Assembly: GCA_040081265.1 (NCBI GenBank) | Contig: JBEBGV010000007.1 | Coordinates: 37,420 to 101,419 of the forward strand | Direction of reading: 5' to 3' | DNA length: 64,000 nucleotides | Origin: JBEBGV01 sp040081265 | GTDB lineage: Bacteria; Acidobacteriota; Vicinamibacteria; Vicinamibacterales; UBA2999 | Shown here: positions 1-8,042 of the stretch, in pieces | How positions within the stretch are numbered: the first letter of the stretch is position 1 | Layout: each line of letters starts with the position of its first letter | Program-made: the position numbers and the translations under genes | The notes under the pieces: generated by a model | Told to the model about the DNA's origin: nothing | The model's database searches: none | Seen by the model: the letters and a program-made list of their open reading frames with translations, nothing else

Positions 1-9
1 CCGCCATCA

Positions 10-1065
10 CTATCGCCACTTGAAGAACTTCACCGCCAGAGCGAACGGCACCACCGTCCACCCCGCCAGAATCATCAGACGCGATGCCTGCATCGACAAC
101 GAGGCACCGTCGAGGACCACCGACCTGAGCGCATCGACCAGCGCCGTCAGCGGCAGCAGCCTGATGAAAGGCTGCGCCACCTCCGGAAAGTTCGCCGACG
201 AGAAGAACACGCCGCTCAGCACCCACATCGGGAGCATGATGACGTTCATGATCCCTGAGATCGCTTCGATCGTACGGGCTCGACTGGCGGCCAGCAGGCC
301 AAGCGCGCCGAAGGCCAGTGCACCGATGATCGAGACGCTGGCCAGGGCCAGCACCGATCCATTGAAGGGCACCCCGAGCACCAGGATGCCGAACCCCAGC
401 GGTACCACGACTTCCGGCGCGAGAAACGCGAGTCTCGCCACGAGCTGCGCCAGCAGGTAGTCCCGCTTCCGCATCGGACTCGCCATCAGCCGTTTCAGCA
501 GGTGCTGCATGCGTGCCTGAACGATCGAGAAGCCGAGGCCCCACATGCCCGTGCCCATGATCGTCATGCCGACCAGGCCCGGAATCAGCCAGTCCACATA
601 CCGGGACCCGGCCACCCTGACCCGGTCCTCCGACGCGGTCCACGGATCCACCCGCCCTGCGAGCCGCTTGAGCACATCGTCGACCACGAACTTCGCCAGC
701 CGGCTTTCGTCGCGCGTCTCGTCGTAGCGGTAGGTCGGAGGATTTCCTGGCACGATCATCAGGTGCACCTCGCCTTCTCTCAGCGCGCGCAGCTCGTCGG
801 TGGCAGCCACTTCCTTCACCACCAGGCCACTGGTCGAGGCGAGCGCCCGCCCGAGCGGCGACGCCACCTGCCCGGGCGCGATCCCGACGAGGACGCGCAT
901 CGCGCCACCGCTTGGAAACGCCACCGCCATGGCGACCGACATCAGAATCGGGAAGACGAAGGTCCAGAACATCGCCTCCGGCTCGCGGAGGAACAGCCGC
1001 AGGCGCGCCAGCGTCAGCTCGACCAGGGGTGAGGCCGCCCCGCTCTCGGCGCGTTTACTCGTCAC
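10..1065 (-). CDS. ABC-2 type transporter permease
   Basis: Membrane subunit of an ABC-2 type exporter. With the ATPase encoded just upstream it would move an unidentified substrate across the inner membrane. The 351-residue protein has one hydrophobic segment near residues 33-50, a large polar extracytoplasmic region to about residue 155, then about five hydrophobic segments to the C terminus, as in ABC2_membrane-type permeases. The start is a GTG (1063-1065) that overlaps the last 11 bases of the ATPase gene, so the two are probably translationally coupled. The stop lies 9 bases from the window edge, so further genes of the operon may lie outside. The substrate cannot be read from the sequence. 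Confidence 0.88.
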   Translation of the reverse strand: MTSKRAESGAASPLVELTLARLRLFLREPEAMFWTFVFPILMSVAMAVAFPSGGAMRVLVGIAPGQVASPLGRALASTSGLVVKEVAATDELRALREGEVHLMIVPGNPPTYRYDETRDESRLAKFVVDDVLKRLAGRVDPWTASEDRVRVAGSRYVDWLIPGLVGMTIMGTGMWGLGFSIVQARMQHLLKRLMASPMRKRDYLLAQLVARLAFLAPEVVVPLGFGILVLGVPFNGSVLALASVSIIGALAFGALGLLAASRARTIEAISGIMNVIMLPMWVLSGVFFSSANFPEVAQPFIRLLPLTALVDALRSVVLDGASLSMQASRLMILAGWTVVPFALAVKFFKWR

Positions 1066-1807
1066 GCAGGTGCCTGCCCGTCAGCGAGACGAACACGTCT
1101 TCAAGGGTGCCCTGATGCGTCACGACACGCGGTGCCCCGAGCTGCGCGATCAGGGCCTGTGGCGTGTCGAGCGCGATCACGTGTCCGGAGTCGACGATGG
1201 CGACGCGGTCACAGAGCAGTTCCGCTTCGTCCATGTAGTGGGTGGTCAACAGGATGGTGCCGCCGCCGGTGCGAAAACGACTCAGGAGGTCCCACAGCTG
1301 ACGCCGCGACTGCGGGTCGAGACCGGTGGTCGGCTCGTCGAGAAAGATGATGTCGGGATTCCCGGCCAGGGCACACGCCAGTGCCAGACGTTGTTTCTGT
1401 CCCCCGGAGAGTTTTCCCACCCAGCTGTCGGCCTTGCTGCCCAGATCAACCAGCGCCAGCAGCTCGTCAACCGTGCGCCCCTCGTCGTAGAAGGCGCGAA
1501 ACATCCGCAGCGTCTCCCGAACCGAGAGCTTTTCGCTGAGCTGTGTCTCCTGGAGCTGAATGCCAAGTCGCTGTCTGAGCTCCCGTTCGTGCGACGCCCA
1601 CGTGAGTCCGAGCACCTCCACCCGTCCGGCATCAGGGTCGAGGAGGCCCTCCAGGATCTCGATGGTCGTGGTCTTCCCCGCCCCGTTCGGTCCGAGGAGG
1701 CCGAAGCACTCACCGCGATTGACGGTCAGCGACAAGCCGTCCACAGCCAGCACCGATCCGTAGCGTTTGACGAGGCCCTCGCAGCAAAGCGCTGGTGCGT
1801 TTGCCAT
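1055..1807 (-). CDS. ABC transporter ATP-binding protein
   Basis: Cytoplasmic ATPase that drives the adjacent ABC-2 permease. It has a Walker A motif GPNGAGKTT, the ABC signature LSGGQKQR, Walker B IIFLDEP, and a switch histidine in LLTTHYMDEAE. The length of 250 residues fits a single nucleotide-binding domain with a short C-terminal tail. The longest open frame begins 18 codons upstream, but the ATG at 1805-1807 (MANAPALCC...) is preferred because the family N terminus begins there. The extra stretch would also overlap the divergent PilZ-like gene. It is the first gene of a two-gene operon with the permease. Confidence 0.93.
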   Translation of the reverse strand: MANAPALCCEGLVKRYGSVLAVDGLSLTVNRGECFGLLGPNGAGKTTTIEILEGLLDPDAGRVEVLGLTWASHERELRQRLGIQLQETQLSEKLSVRETLRMFRAFYDEGRTVDELLALVDLGSKADSWVGKLSGGQKQRLALACALAGNPDIIFLDEPTTGLDPQSRRQLWDLLSRFRTGGGTILLTTHYMDEAELLCDRVAIVDSGHVIALDTPQALIAQLGAPRVVTHQGTLEDVFVSLTGRHLRDE

Positions 1808-1833
1808 TCCGGCATGGTACACTCGTCCGCCGG

Positions 1834-2136
1834 ATGAACGCCCCACTGCACTCTCCCTCACCGCGACCGTCGATTGATCTCGTTGTCGACGGGCACCGCG
1901 CCGAACTCCTCGAAGTCTCAGCCTCCCACGCCGTCGTCTACAGCCAGATGGCGCTCAAGCCCGAGCAGCGCGTCCGCATCGTGCTTCGTGCGAACGACAC
2001 CGTGCTGCGCACGCACGCGCGAGTCACGCTGGCGAAGTATCAGATGCCGAAGGAAGGTCCGCGCTATCGCGTTGAGCTCGCCTTTGACGGCGATACCGAG
2101 GCGCTCCAGAAGTTCGTCGCCGCAGTGACCCCGTAA
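1834..2136 (+). CDS. PilZ-like domain protein
   Basis: Small 100-residue cytoplasmic protein with the beta-rich layout of PilZ domains: a stretch DLVVDGHRAELLEVSASHAVV followed by strands in RVRIVLR, RTHARVTLA and RYRVELAF. PilZ domains commonly bind cyclic-di-GMP. The usual RxxxR and DxSxxG ligand motifs are not clearly present, so this may be a non-binding relative. The ATG at 1834 was chosen because it leaves 26 bases to the divergent ABC gene start at 1807, so the two must share a very short promoter region. It converges on purA with a 16-base gap. The assignment rests on overall pattern only. Confidence 0.5.
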   Translation: MNAPLHSPSPRPSIDLVVDGHRAELLEVSASHAVVYSQMALKPEQRVRIVLRANDTVLRTHARVTLAKYQMPKEGPRYRVELAFDGDTEALQKFVAAVTP

Positions 2137-2152
2137 CTCGTCAGGTCGCCAC

Positions 2153-3457
2153 TCAGGCGAACGCCAGCCACTTCTCGACCACCGAACCCGGAGCGATGAT
2201 CGTCTCTTCCCGATCGGAGCCGGTGGAGATGATCGCGCAGGGTACGCCGGTCAGCTGCTCCAGCTTCCGGACATACCGTTGCGCCTCGCCTGGCAGGGCT
2301 TCGAACCGTGTCACGCCCTTGGTCGGCGACGACCAGCCCGGCATCGATTCGTAGATTGGCGTCGCTGTGGCCAGCAGGCGCAGGTCGGCGGGAAACTCTG
2401 TCAGTTGTCCGCTCGGCGTCGAGTAGCCGACGCAGATCGGGATCTCGCTGAGTCCGTCCAGCACATCGAGCTTGGTCAGGGCGAGGCCATCAAGGCCGTT
2501 GATGCGGGCCGAGTAGCGCACGACGACGGCATCGAACCAGCCGCAACGCCTCGGGCGTCCGGTGGACGCGCCGTATTCCTGTCCGCCTTCTCGCAGGCGC
2601 TCCGCCAGTGGCCCTTCGAGTTCGGTGGGCAAGGGACCTTCGCCGACGCGAGTGGTGTAGGCCTTGGCCACACCCAGCACGCCGCCAATTGCCCGAGGGG
2701 GGACGCCCAGCCCGGTGCACACGCCGCCAACCGATGCGCTGGATGAGGTCACAAACGGATACGTGCCGTGGTCGATGTCGAGCAGTGTCGCCTGCGCACC
2801 TTCGAACATCACGCGGTCGCCACGGGCGATGACAGCCGAGAGGAACAAGGAGACGTCGCCCACGAACTGACGCATCCGCTGGCCGTACTCCACCATCTGC
2901 GACAGGACCGGCTTCCAGTCGAGCGTGGAGTCGCGGATGATCTGGTTCCGCGCGTGGACGTTTTCGCGCACCTCCTGGGCCAGCGCGTCGCGGTCGCCCA
3001 GCAGGTCGCAGACGCGGATGCCGCGGCGGCCGATCTTGTCCTCGTAGGCGGGGCCGATGCCGCGGGAAGTCGTCCCGATCTTGCGTTCACCCCGACGAGC
3101 CTCCGAGAGCACGTCCAGTTCGCGATGATAGGGCAGGATGACGTGGGCCTTCTCGCTGATGAGGAGCCTCCCCTCGACATTGATGCCGAGCGCCGCCAGT
3201 TCGTCGATTTCCTTGAAGAGGGCCTGCGGATCGACCACCACGCCATTGCCGATGACGCAGGTCACGCCGGGATGGAGGATGCCGGAGGGAATCAGGTGCA
3301 GCACGAACTTCTGGCCGCGGACGTAGACGGTGTGGCCGGCGTTGTGCCCGCCCTGATAGCGCGCCACCGCCGCAAAATGCGGCGTGAGCATGTCGACAAT
3401 CTTGCCCTTGCCCTCGTCGCCCCACTGAGCGCCAAGCACTGCGATGTTCGTTCCCAC
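2153..3457 (-). CDS. purA: Adenylosuccinate synthetase
   Basis: Catalyses GTP-dependent joining of IMP and aspartate to adenylosuccinate, the first committed step to AMP, in the cytoplasm. The 434-residue length matches the family. The N terminus carries the GTP/IMP-binding motif GAQWGDEGKGK, followed by GGHNAGHTV, and the C-terminal part has the TGVPCAIISTGSDR region. The start is GTG at 3455-3457. No good Shine-Dalgarno sequence is visible: the nearest GGAG is about 14 bases away and a TACGAT box sits 8 bases upstream, so a leaderless transcript is possible. The gene stands alone between the PilZ-like gene and a divergent ATPase gene. Confidence 0.97.
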   Translation of the reverse strand: MGTNIAVLGAQWGDEGKGKIVDMLTPHFAAVARYQGGHNAGHTVYVRGQKFVLHLIPSGILHPGVTCVIGNGVVVDPQALFKEIDELAALGINVEGRLLISEKAHVILPYHRELDVLSEARRGERKIGTTSRGIGPAYEDKIGRRGIRVCDLLGDRDALAQEVRENVHARNQIIRDSTLDWKPVLSQMVEYGQRMRQFVGDVSLFLSAVIARGDRVMFEGAQATLLDIDHGTYPFVTSSSASVGGVCTGLGVPPRAIGGVLGVAKAYTTRVGEGPLPTELEGPLAERLREGGQEYGASTGRPRRCGWFDAVVVRYSARINGLDGLALTKLDVLDGLSEIPICVGYSTPSGQLTEFPADLRLLATATPIYESMPGWSSPTKGVTRFEALPGEAQRYVRKLEQLTGVPCAIISTGSDREETIIAPGSVVEKWLAFA

Positions 3458-3562
3458 GTTGCGTATCGTACTCCAGAGGAGTAAGGTCCGATCCAGTCGC
3501 GCAGTGTGTGACCCATTCTCCGAATCGATCGCACGATGTCTGGGATCGCCGGAGCGTCGAGA

Positions 3563-3623
3563 TTGTCAACAGAAACTTTCTTGGAGTTTCTGATTGACAA
3601 CACCAGCGCGGGATTTCTACAGT
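3563..3623 (+). promoter_or_regulatory. Inverted repeat overlapping a sigma-70-like promoter
   Basis: A long dyad has arms at 3563-3577 (TTGTCAACAGAAACT) and 3585-3600, matching except for one extra base, around a 7-base centre. The right arm contains a perfect TTGACA (3594-3599). TACAGT at 3618-3623 lies 18 bases downstream and could be the -10. A repressor bound here would block RNA polymerase. It precedes the ATPase gene that starts at 3726 and is the strongest operator-like palindrome in the window. Confidence 0.6.
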
Positions 3624-3725
3624 CCGATCTTCTCGTTCGATGCTCCTCACGCACCACGCCATGTTCTCCGCCCTCGGCACGCTTTTGTCGCGACTCGTCG
3701 GCTTCGTTTCTGGAGTGACACGTAC

Positions 3726-4889
3726 ATGATTGGTCCACAGGCTGGGATCGAACGCCGGGTCTCGAGCGCACTCGACGCAGTACCGTCACGCATCCCGATC
3801 GTGCTCGGCGGGTGCGGCACGGGACGGACGTCGATGGCTGAACGCCTGCGCGACCGACTGGGCCGCGGCCTGGCCCAGTACATCGACGTTGAGCGATCGG
3901 CGACCACGCCGGAACGCTTTCTCCAGGCGGTGACGACCGACTCGCCGTTTCCGTGGCACGCCACCGATCGGCAGCCGGCAACGCCGCGCGAATCGTTCGA
4001 CGCGCTGCTGGCCTTCTTCAACACCGCCAGAGCGCCTGGCGGTGAGGCCGTCACCTTCATCCTCGATGAGGTGCTCGAGCTGCGGACCTTCGAGAGTTTC
4101 CCGGGGCTCCGGCACGTCGTGCGGGAACTGCTGGCCTCGCTGGCAACGAGCCCGAACCGCTTCGTGCTGACGTCGCGCTACATGGCGCGCGCCCGCCGCA
4201 TCCTGCGGGATGCCAGCCAGCCGTTCGAGATCATCACGGTGCCACCGATGTCAGCGGCCGACGTGACCGACATGCTGGCGCCGACCTTCAACAACTACGA
4301 GCAGATGGCGATCGAGGATCGCGACCACCTCGGCCGCGCCGTCCAGGCCCTGACCGCCGGCCGCGTCAGTTACGTCGCCAAGGTCGCCGACGCGTTGTCG
4401 GATGCGCGTGGCCGCACCACAGACCCCGTGAGCGCGCTCGTGGCGCTGCTGTCGCCGGGCGCGCCACTCGAGCGCGAGTGCCGGTTCACCTACGAGCTGC
4501 GTCTCCACCGCGCCCGCGGCTACGGCGCCCTGAAGGCCATCCTCGACATCCTCGCCCTCGAAGAGCCGCTCACGCTGACCGAAATATCGATTCGCCTGCG
4601 CCGCACCCCGGGCTCGACCAAGGACTACCTGTCGTGGCTCGAGGACGTGGACCTGGTCACGGCCAGGCAGAAGCGCTACAGCTTCGCAGACCCGCTGATG
4701 CGCCTCTGGGTCCGGCTCCACTGCCGGTCCACTCGCGCCACGCAGGACGAGATCGCCCGCGAGGTGCAGAACTACACCGCCGCTCGCGTGCCCCTGCGTG
4801 AGTCGGCACCCGCGCTCGCCTATGCCGGCGCTCCCGCCGACGCCTCCCCCGACGACCGCAAGAACTGGGGGATTATTGAAATCGACTAG
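3726..4889 (+). CDS. ATP-binding protein, AAA family with C-terminal winged-helix-like part
   Basis: A 387-residue cytoplasmic P-loop ATPase of the AAA/DUF234-like kind. It has a Walker A-like GGCGTGRTS at residues 28-36, in which arginine replaces the usual lysine, and a Walker B FILDE (D114, E115). The C-terminal third has a helix-turn-helix-like segment (LTLTEISIRLRRTPGSTKDYLSWL) followed by FADPLMRLWVR, typical of these ATPases. The ATG at 3726 is chosen over an upstream ATG at 3594 because GGAG lies 10 bases before it and the upstream start falls inside the promoter. The stop TAG (4887-4889) comes from the first unit of a heptamer array. Function unknown; a regulatory role is plausible. 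Confidence 0.75.
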   Translation: MIGPQAGIERRVSSALDAVPSRIPIVLGGCGTGRTSMAERLRDRLGRGLAQYIDVERSATTPERFLQAVTTDSPFPWHATDRQPATPRESFDALLAFFNTARAPGGEAVTFILDEVLELRTFESFPGLRHVVRELLASLATSPNRFVLTSRYMARARRILRDASQPFEIITVPPMSAADVTDMLAPTFNNYEQMAIEDRDHLGRAVQALTAGRVSYVAKVADALSDARGRTTDPVSALVALLSPGAPLERECRFTYELRLHRARGYGALKAILDILALEEPLTLTEISIRLRRTPGSTKDYLSWLEDVDLVTARQKRYSFADPLMRLWVRLHCRSTRATQDEIAREVQNYTAARVPLRESAPALAYAGAPADASPDDRKNWGIIEID

Positions 4890-4944
4890 TTCCTAGTTGC
4901 TGGTTCCTAGTTGCTAGTTCCTGGGAACTGAGAACCAGGAACTA
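4886..4944. repeat. Heptamer array with terminal hairpin
   Basis: Five head-to-tail 7-base units (CTAGTTC, CTAGTTG, CTGGTTC, CTAGTTG, CTAGTTC) run from 4886 to 4920. They are followed by units in the opposite orientation. TAGTTCCTGG (4915-4924) and CCAGGAACTA (4935-4944) form a 10-bp stem with a 10-base loop, which could stop transcription between the two convergent genes. Both neighbours (the ATPase and rnc) end on a TAG supplied by the array. The same repeat recurs at 10196, 14063 and 26835. Confidence 0.9.
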
Positions 4945-5820
4945 TTCGATCTTCCCTAACGCCTGCCTCGCGGCTTCCTGCTCGGCCAGCTTCTTCGCCA
5001 GTCCGGTGGCCGACGCCACCACCGCCCCGTCGACGCACACTTCTATCGTGAAGACTTTCCGGTGATCCGGCCCGGTCGTACTGGCCACCCGGTACTCCGG
5101 CAGCGCACGGCCGAGCGCCTGCAGCCGTTCCTGCAACGCCGACTTGTAGTCGTGGCCGACCACCGTTTGCGTGGCACCCGCATCCAGGTCGTCGTCAAGC
5201 TCCCGGCTCAGGAACGCTGAGGCCGCCTCGAGCCCGCCATCGAGGTAGATGGCGGCAATCAGCGCCTCGAAGGCGTCGGCCAGCAGCGCCTGCTTGAAGC
5301 GCCCCCCGGTCTTTTCCTCACCGCGTCCGAGCAGCAGGTGCTCGCCGATCCGGATCGCTTCGGCGTGACGCGCGAGTGAGGCGGTCGAGACCACCGAGGC
5401 CTTGATCTTCGACTTCACCCCTTCATCAAGGTGGGGGAAGCGCCGATAGAGCGCGTCGGCCACCACCAGACCCAGAACGGCGTCGCCGAGAAACTCCAGC
5501 GATTCGTTGTCGGACAACCCGCCAGACTGGTCCTCCGCCGCGCGCGACCGGTGGGTCAGGGCGTGCTCGAGCATGCCGCGATCCCTGAACTGATAGCCGA
5601 CCCTGTCCTGCAGCGCGTCCAGCTCGTCGCGCAGATGCACAACCCGGGAGCCGACGCCTTCGCGATGGGTCTCGATGACGCCGATGGCCTCCTCCGCTGC
5701 ATCCTCGGAGACGGCAATGCGGATCGATCCGAGGGCGTGGATGACCATCGGCCAGATCGCCTGCGGATTCCCCGACAACCGGAAGTTGTCGATGCCGTGG
5801 CTGGTCAGCAGCGCCGACAC
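4942..5820 (-). CDS. rnc: Ribonuclease III with N-terminal DUF2007-like extension
   Basis: Double-strand-specific endoribonuclease that processes rRNA precursors and structured RNAs. Numbered from the GTG at 5820, the signature NESLEFLGD is at residues 105-113, a second acidic site lies in LLADAFEALIAAIYLDGG, and a double-stranded RNA-binding domain fills about 222-292. About 60 extra residues precede the nuclease domain and resemble DUF2007, a putative signal-transducing domain. In frame upstream of the GTG, translation continues with a matching first strand (KPVVIFTTSSD) back to a CTG at 5869-5871. That CTG has GGTGGAGG 7 bases upstream and overlaps the RsbU stop, so the true start may be 5871. 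The stop TAG lies in the heptamer repeat. Confidence 0.93.
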   Translation of the reverse strand: MSALLTSHGIDNFRLSGNPQAIWPMVIHALGSIRIAVSEDAAEEAIGVIETHREGVGSRVVHLRDELDALQDRVGYQFRDRGMLEHALTHRSRAAEDQSGGLSDNESLEFLGDAVLGLVVADALYRRFPHLDEGVKSKIKASVVSTASLARHAEAIRIGEHLLLGRGEEKTGGRFKQALLADAFEALIAAIYLDGGLEAASAFLSRELDDDLDAGATQTVVGHDYKSALQERLQALGRALPEYRVASTTGPDHRKVFTIEVCVDGAVVASATGLAKKLAEQEAARQALGKIE

Positions 5821-5867
5821 GACGCTGGCCTCGATGTCTGAACTGGTCGTGAAGATGACGACAGGTT

Positions 5868-7985
5868 TCAGGGCCGGGCCTCCACCTGGGGTGGCGGACC
5901 GACTTTGAGCACGAGCATGGTCATATCATCGTGCTGCGGGGCCCCGTGGGAGAAGACCCGAATGTCGTCGAGGATACGGCCGCGCAGTCGGTCCACGTCG
6001 GCGTCGACGTGCTCCTCGACGAGTTCCATCAGCCGCTGCTCGCCAAAGCAGTCCCCCTCCACGTTCATGGCCTCGCTGATTCCGTCGGTGAAGAGCACCA
6101 GCACATCACCCGATCCCAGCGGGATCGTCGCTTCTACGAGCACGCGTTCGAACATCTCGCCGCTGTCCAGCTTCAACCCGAGCACCATGCCGCTCGGCGC
6201 CATGATGCCGGCACGCGACCCGTTGCGGTGAGAGGCGCCACCGGGCACGTAGACGAGCGGACAGTGTCCGGCACGCGCGTAGGTAAACGTCCGCTGTTCG
6301 CTGTCAACGACGGCATAGGTCATCGTGATGAAGCTGCGGTCGTCGAGGTGCGGCGCGATGATGCGATTGGCCTCGATGAGGAGGTTGCGCGGGGAACCGG
6401 CCGTGCGGCTCAGCGAGTGCACAACGCCCTTGAGCTCGGCCATGTACAGCGCCGCAGAGGTGCCCTTCCCCGCCACGTCCGCGATGAGAATCCCTGCGCG
6501 GGTCGGGCTCAGCAGAAGGTAGTCGTAGTAGTCCCCGCCCACCTCACGCGCCGGCTCGCAGTGTGCGCTGACGATGATGCCCGGGAGTCGCAGTGGGGCC
6601 TGAGGCAACAGCGACATCTGGATCGTGCGGGCCAGGGCGAGCTCCTGTTCGAGCCGCTGCTTCTCCACACGCTCGAGCATCAGCGTCTCGATGCTGGCGG
6701 TCATCGTGTTGAACGACTCGGCCAGCTCACCGAGCTGGTCGCGTTGGTGCACGGCGATCTTGTGTGAGAAGTCGCCCGTCCGCACCCGCTCGGTGCCTTC
6801 GAACAGCTCGTGCACCGATCCGGTGATCGATCGCGCCAGCACCAGGCCCATCACGAACGCCACCGACTGGATGATGAGGAAGAGCGCCGCAACCAGCATC
6901 AGCCCCGCGAGCAGCAGCTGGCCAAAGCTGAAGTTGCCCAGGCTGGCCAGCGGCGTTGCCGAGATCCGCGCATAGAGGCGTGACACGCTGAGGCCGATCG
7001 CCAGGCCAACGGTGCCCCGATTGCCCGACATCCAGTCGGTGTAGTCCAGAAAGGCCACCCAGCGCAGGAGGTCGGTCAGCCGGCCACTGGAGGCATTGAC
7101 GATGATCGGGTCGATGTTGATGTCGGTCTCAGCGTTGCCGACGGCGAGTCCGGTCGAGGGCGCCGGAAGGGCCGCCATGTCGCCCAGCTGCGTCCCGGTG
7201 TCCTCACCGAGGCGCCTGAGGATGGCGTCACCCAGTGGAACGTCGAGAATCACGACGCCCGCGCCTGACGGCCCCCGGCTTGGCACGACGGCGCGAATCG
7301 CGGCGTGCTCGGTGTCGGGTCTGGCGCCGTTGGCGCCGGTCACCAGGCTGGCGTAGCCTTCGCACGGCACCCACTCCGGAAGTCCTTCCGGGCGTGGCAG
7401 GTGCGCCCAGTCGCCAGCGACGATCTGCGTGGCCGCGCCCGCGGGATCGGGTGGCGCCGCCGCCGGAGCCGCGCAGCGCGCCGGGAGCGGCATGAACACG
7501 AGCGACAGGCCCGGGAAGGTCGTCGCCTGCTCTCGAGCAAACTCGGCGGCCATCGAACCGGCGATCTGGTCGGTGGCCGCACCGGTGACCGTTCGACCCG
7601 CCGCTTCCGCCACGACGCGCACCTCCTCGATGAGCGTGCGAACGCGGGTCTGAATCAGGTACGACCCGATGTTGGCGAAGAGCAGCACGCCAGCGAGGAC
7701 GAAGAAGGTGACGAGCAGCAGTGCGGGGATGACGCCGATGAAGACGTAGGAAAGAATCAGCTGCCGGCGTACACGCCAGAGCAGGCGCTGCCTGGCAAGT
7801 CGCAGCAGGAGGATCGCGAAGCCCGCGGCCCCTCCGAGCAGCGCCAGATCGCCGAGGACATCCACACCGCGCAGAACCGCGGCTGAGAGGATGCCCATCA
7901 TCGCGGCCGCCAGGGCGGCAAGCTTCAGCGCGATGCCGATGATGAGGATGCGAACCGCGAACGTGCGGAGTGGACGCGAGCGCAC
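5868..7985 (-). CDS. Membrane-bound RsbU-type PP2C serine phosphatase with HAMP domain
   Basis: A sensor phosphatase of about 705 residues. It has N-terminal hydrophobic segments, a long extracytoplasmic region, another membrane helix (LLLAGLMLVAALFLIIQSVAF), a HAMP linker (TGDFSHKI...GELAESFNTM), a short coiled coil (EKQRLEQELALARTIQMSLLP) and a C-terminal SpoIIE/PP2C domain. Metal-ligand motifs GGDYYDY, IADVAGKG, FTDGISEA and HDDMT are intact, so it should be active. Family members act on anti-sigma-factor antagonists, but no RsbV or RsbW gene is nearby. The start is taken as GTG at 7983-7985 because the longer frame (to 8087) overlaps the divergent metB-like gene. The stop overlaps the upstream end of rnc. 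Confidence 0.9.
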   Translation of the reverse strand: MRSRPLRTFAVRILIIGIALKLAALAAAMMGILSAAVLRGVDVLGDLALLGGAAGFAILLLRLARQRLLWRVRRQLILSYVFIGVIPALLLVTFFVLAGVLLFANIGSYLIQTRVRTLIEEVRVVAEAAGRTVTGAATDQIAGSMAAEFAREQATTFPGLSLVFMPLPARCAAPAAAPPDPAGAATQIVAGDWAHLPRPEGLPEWVPCEGYASLVTGANGARPDTEHAAIRAVVPSRGPSGAGVVILDVPLGDAILRRLGEDTGTQLGDMAALPAPSTGLAVGNAETDINIDPIIVNASSGRLTDLLRWVAFLDYTDWMSGNRGTVGLAIGLSVSRLYARISATPLASLGNFSFGQLLLAGLMLVAALFLIIQSVAFVMGLVLARSITGSVHELFEGTERVRTGDFSHKIAVHQRDQLGELAESFNTMTASIETLMLERVEKQRLEQELALARTIQMSLLPQAPLRLPGIIVSAHCEPAREVGGDYYDYLLLSPTRAGILIADVAGKGTSAALYMAELKGVVHSLSRTAGSPRNLLIEANRIIAPHLDDRSFITMTYAVVDSEQRTFTYARAGHCPLVYVPGGASHRNGSRAGIMAPSGMVLGLKLDSGEMFERVLVEATIPLGSGDVLVLFTDGISEAMNVEGDCFGEQRLMELVEEHVDADVDRLRGRILDDIRVFSHGAPQHDDMTMLVLKVGPPPQVEARP

Positions 7986-8042
7986 CTCGTCGCGTGGGTG
8001 TCGTTGCGTGTGCGAATCATAACAGAGTACCCTTTCCGCACC

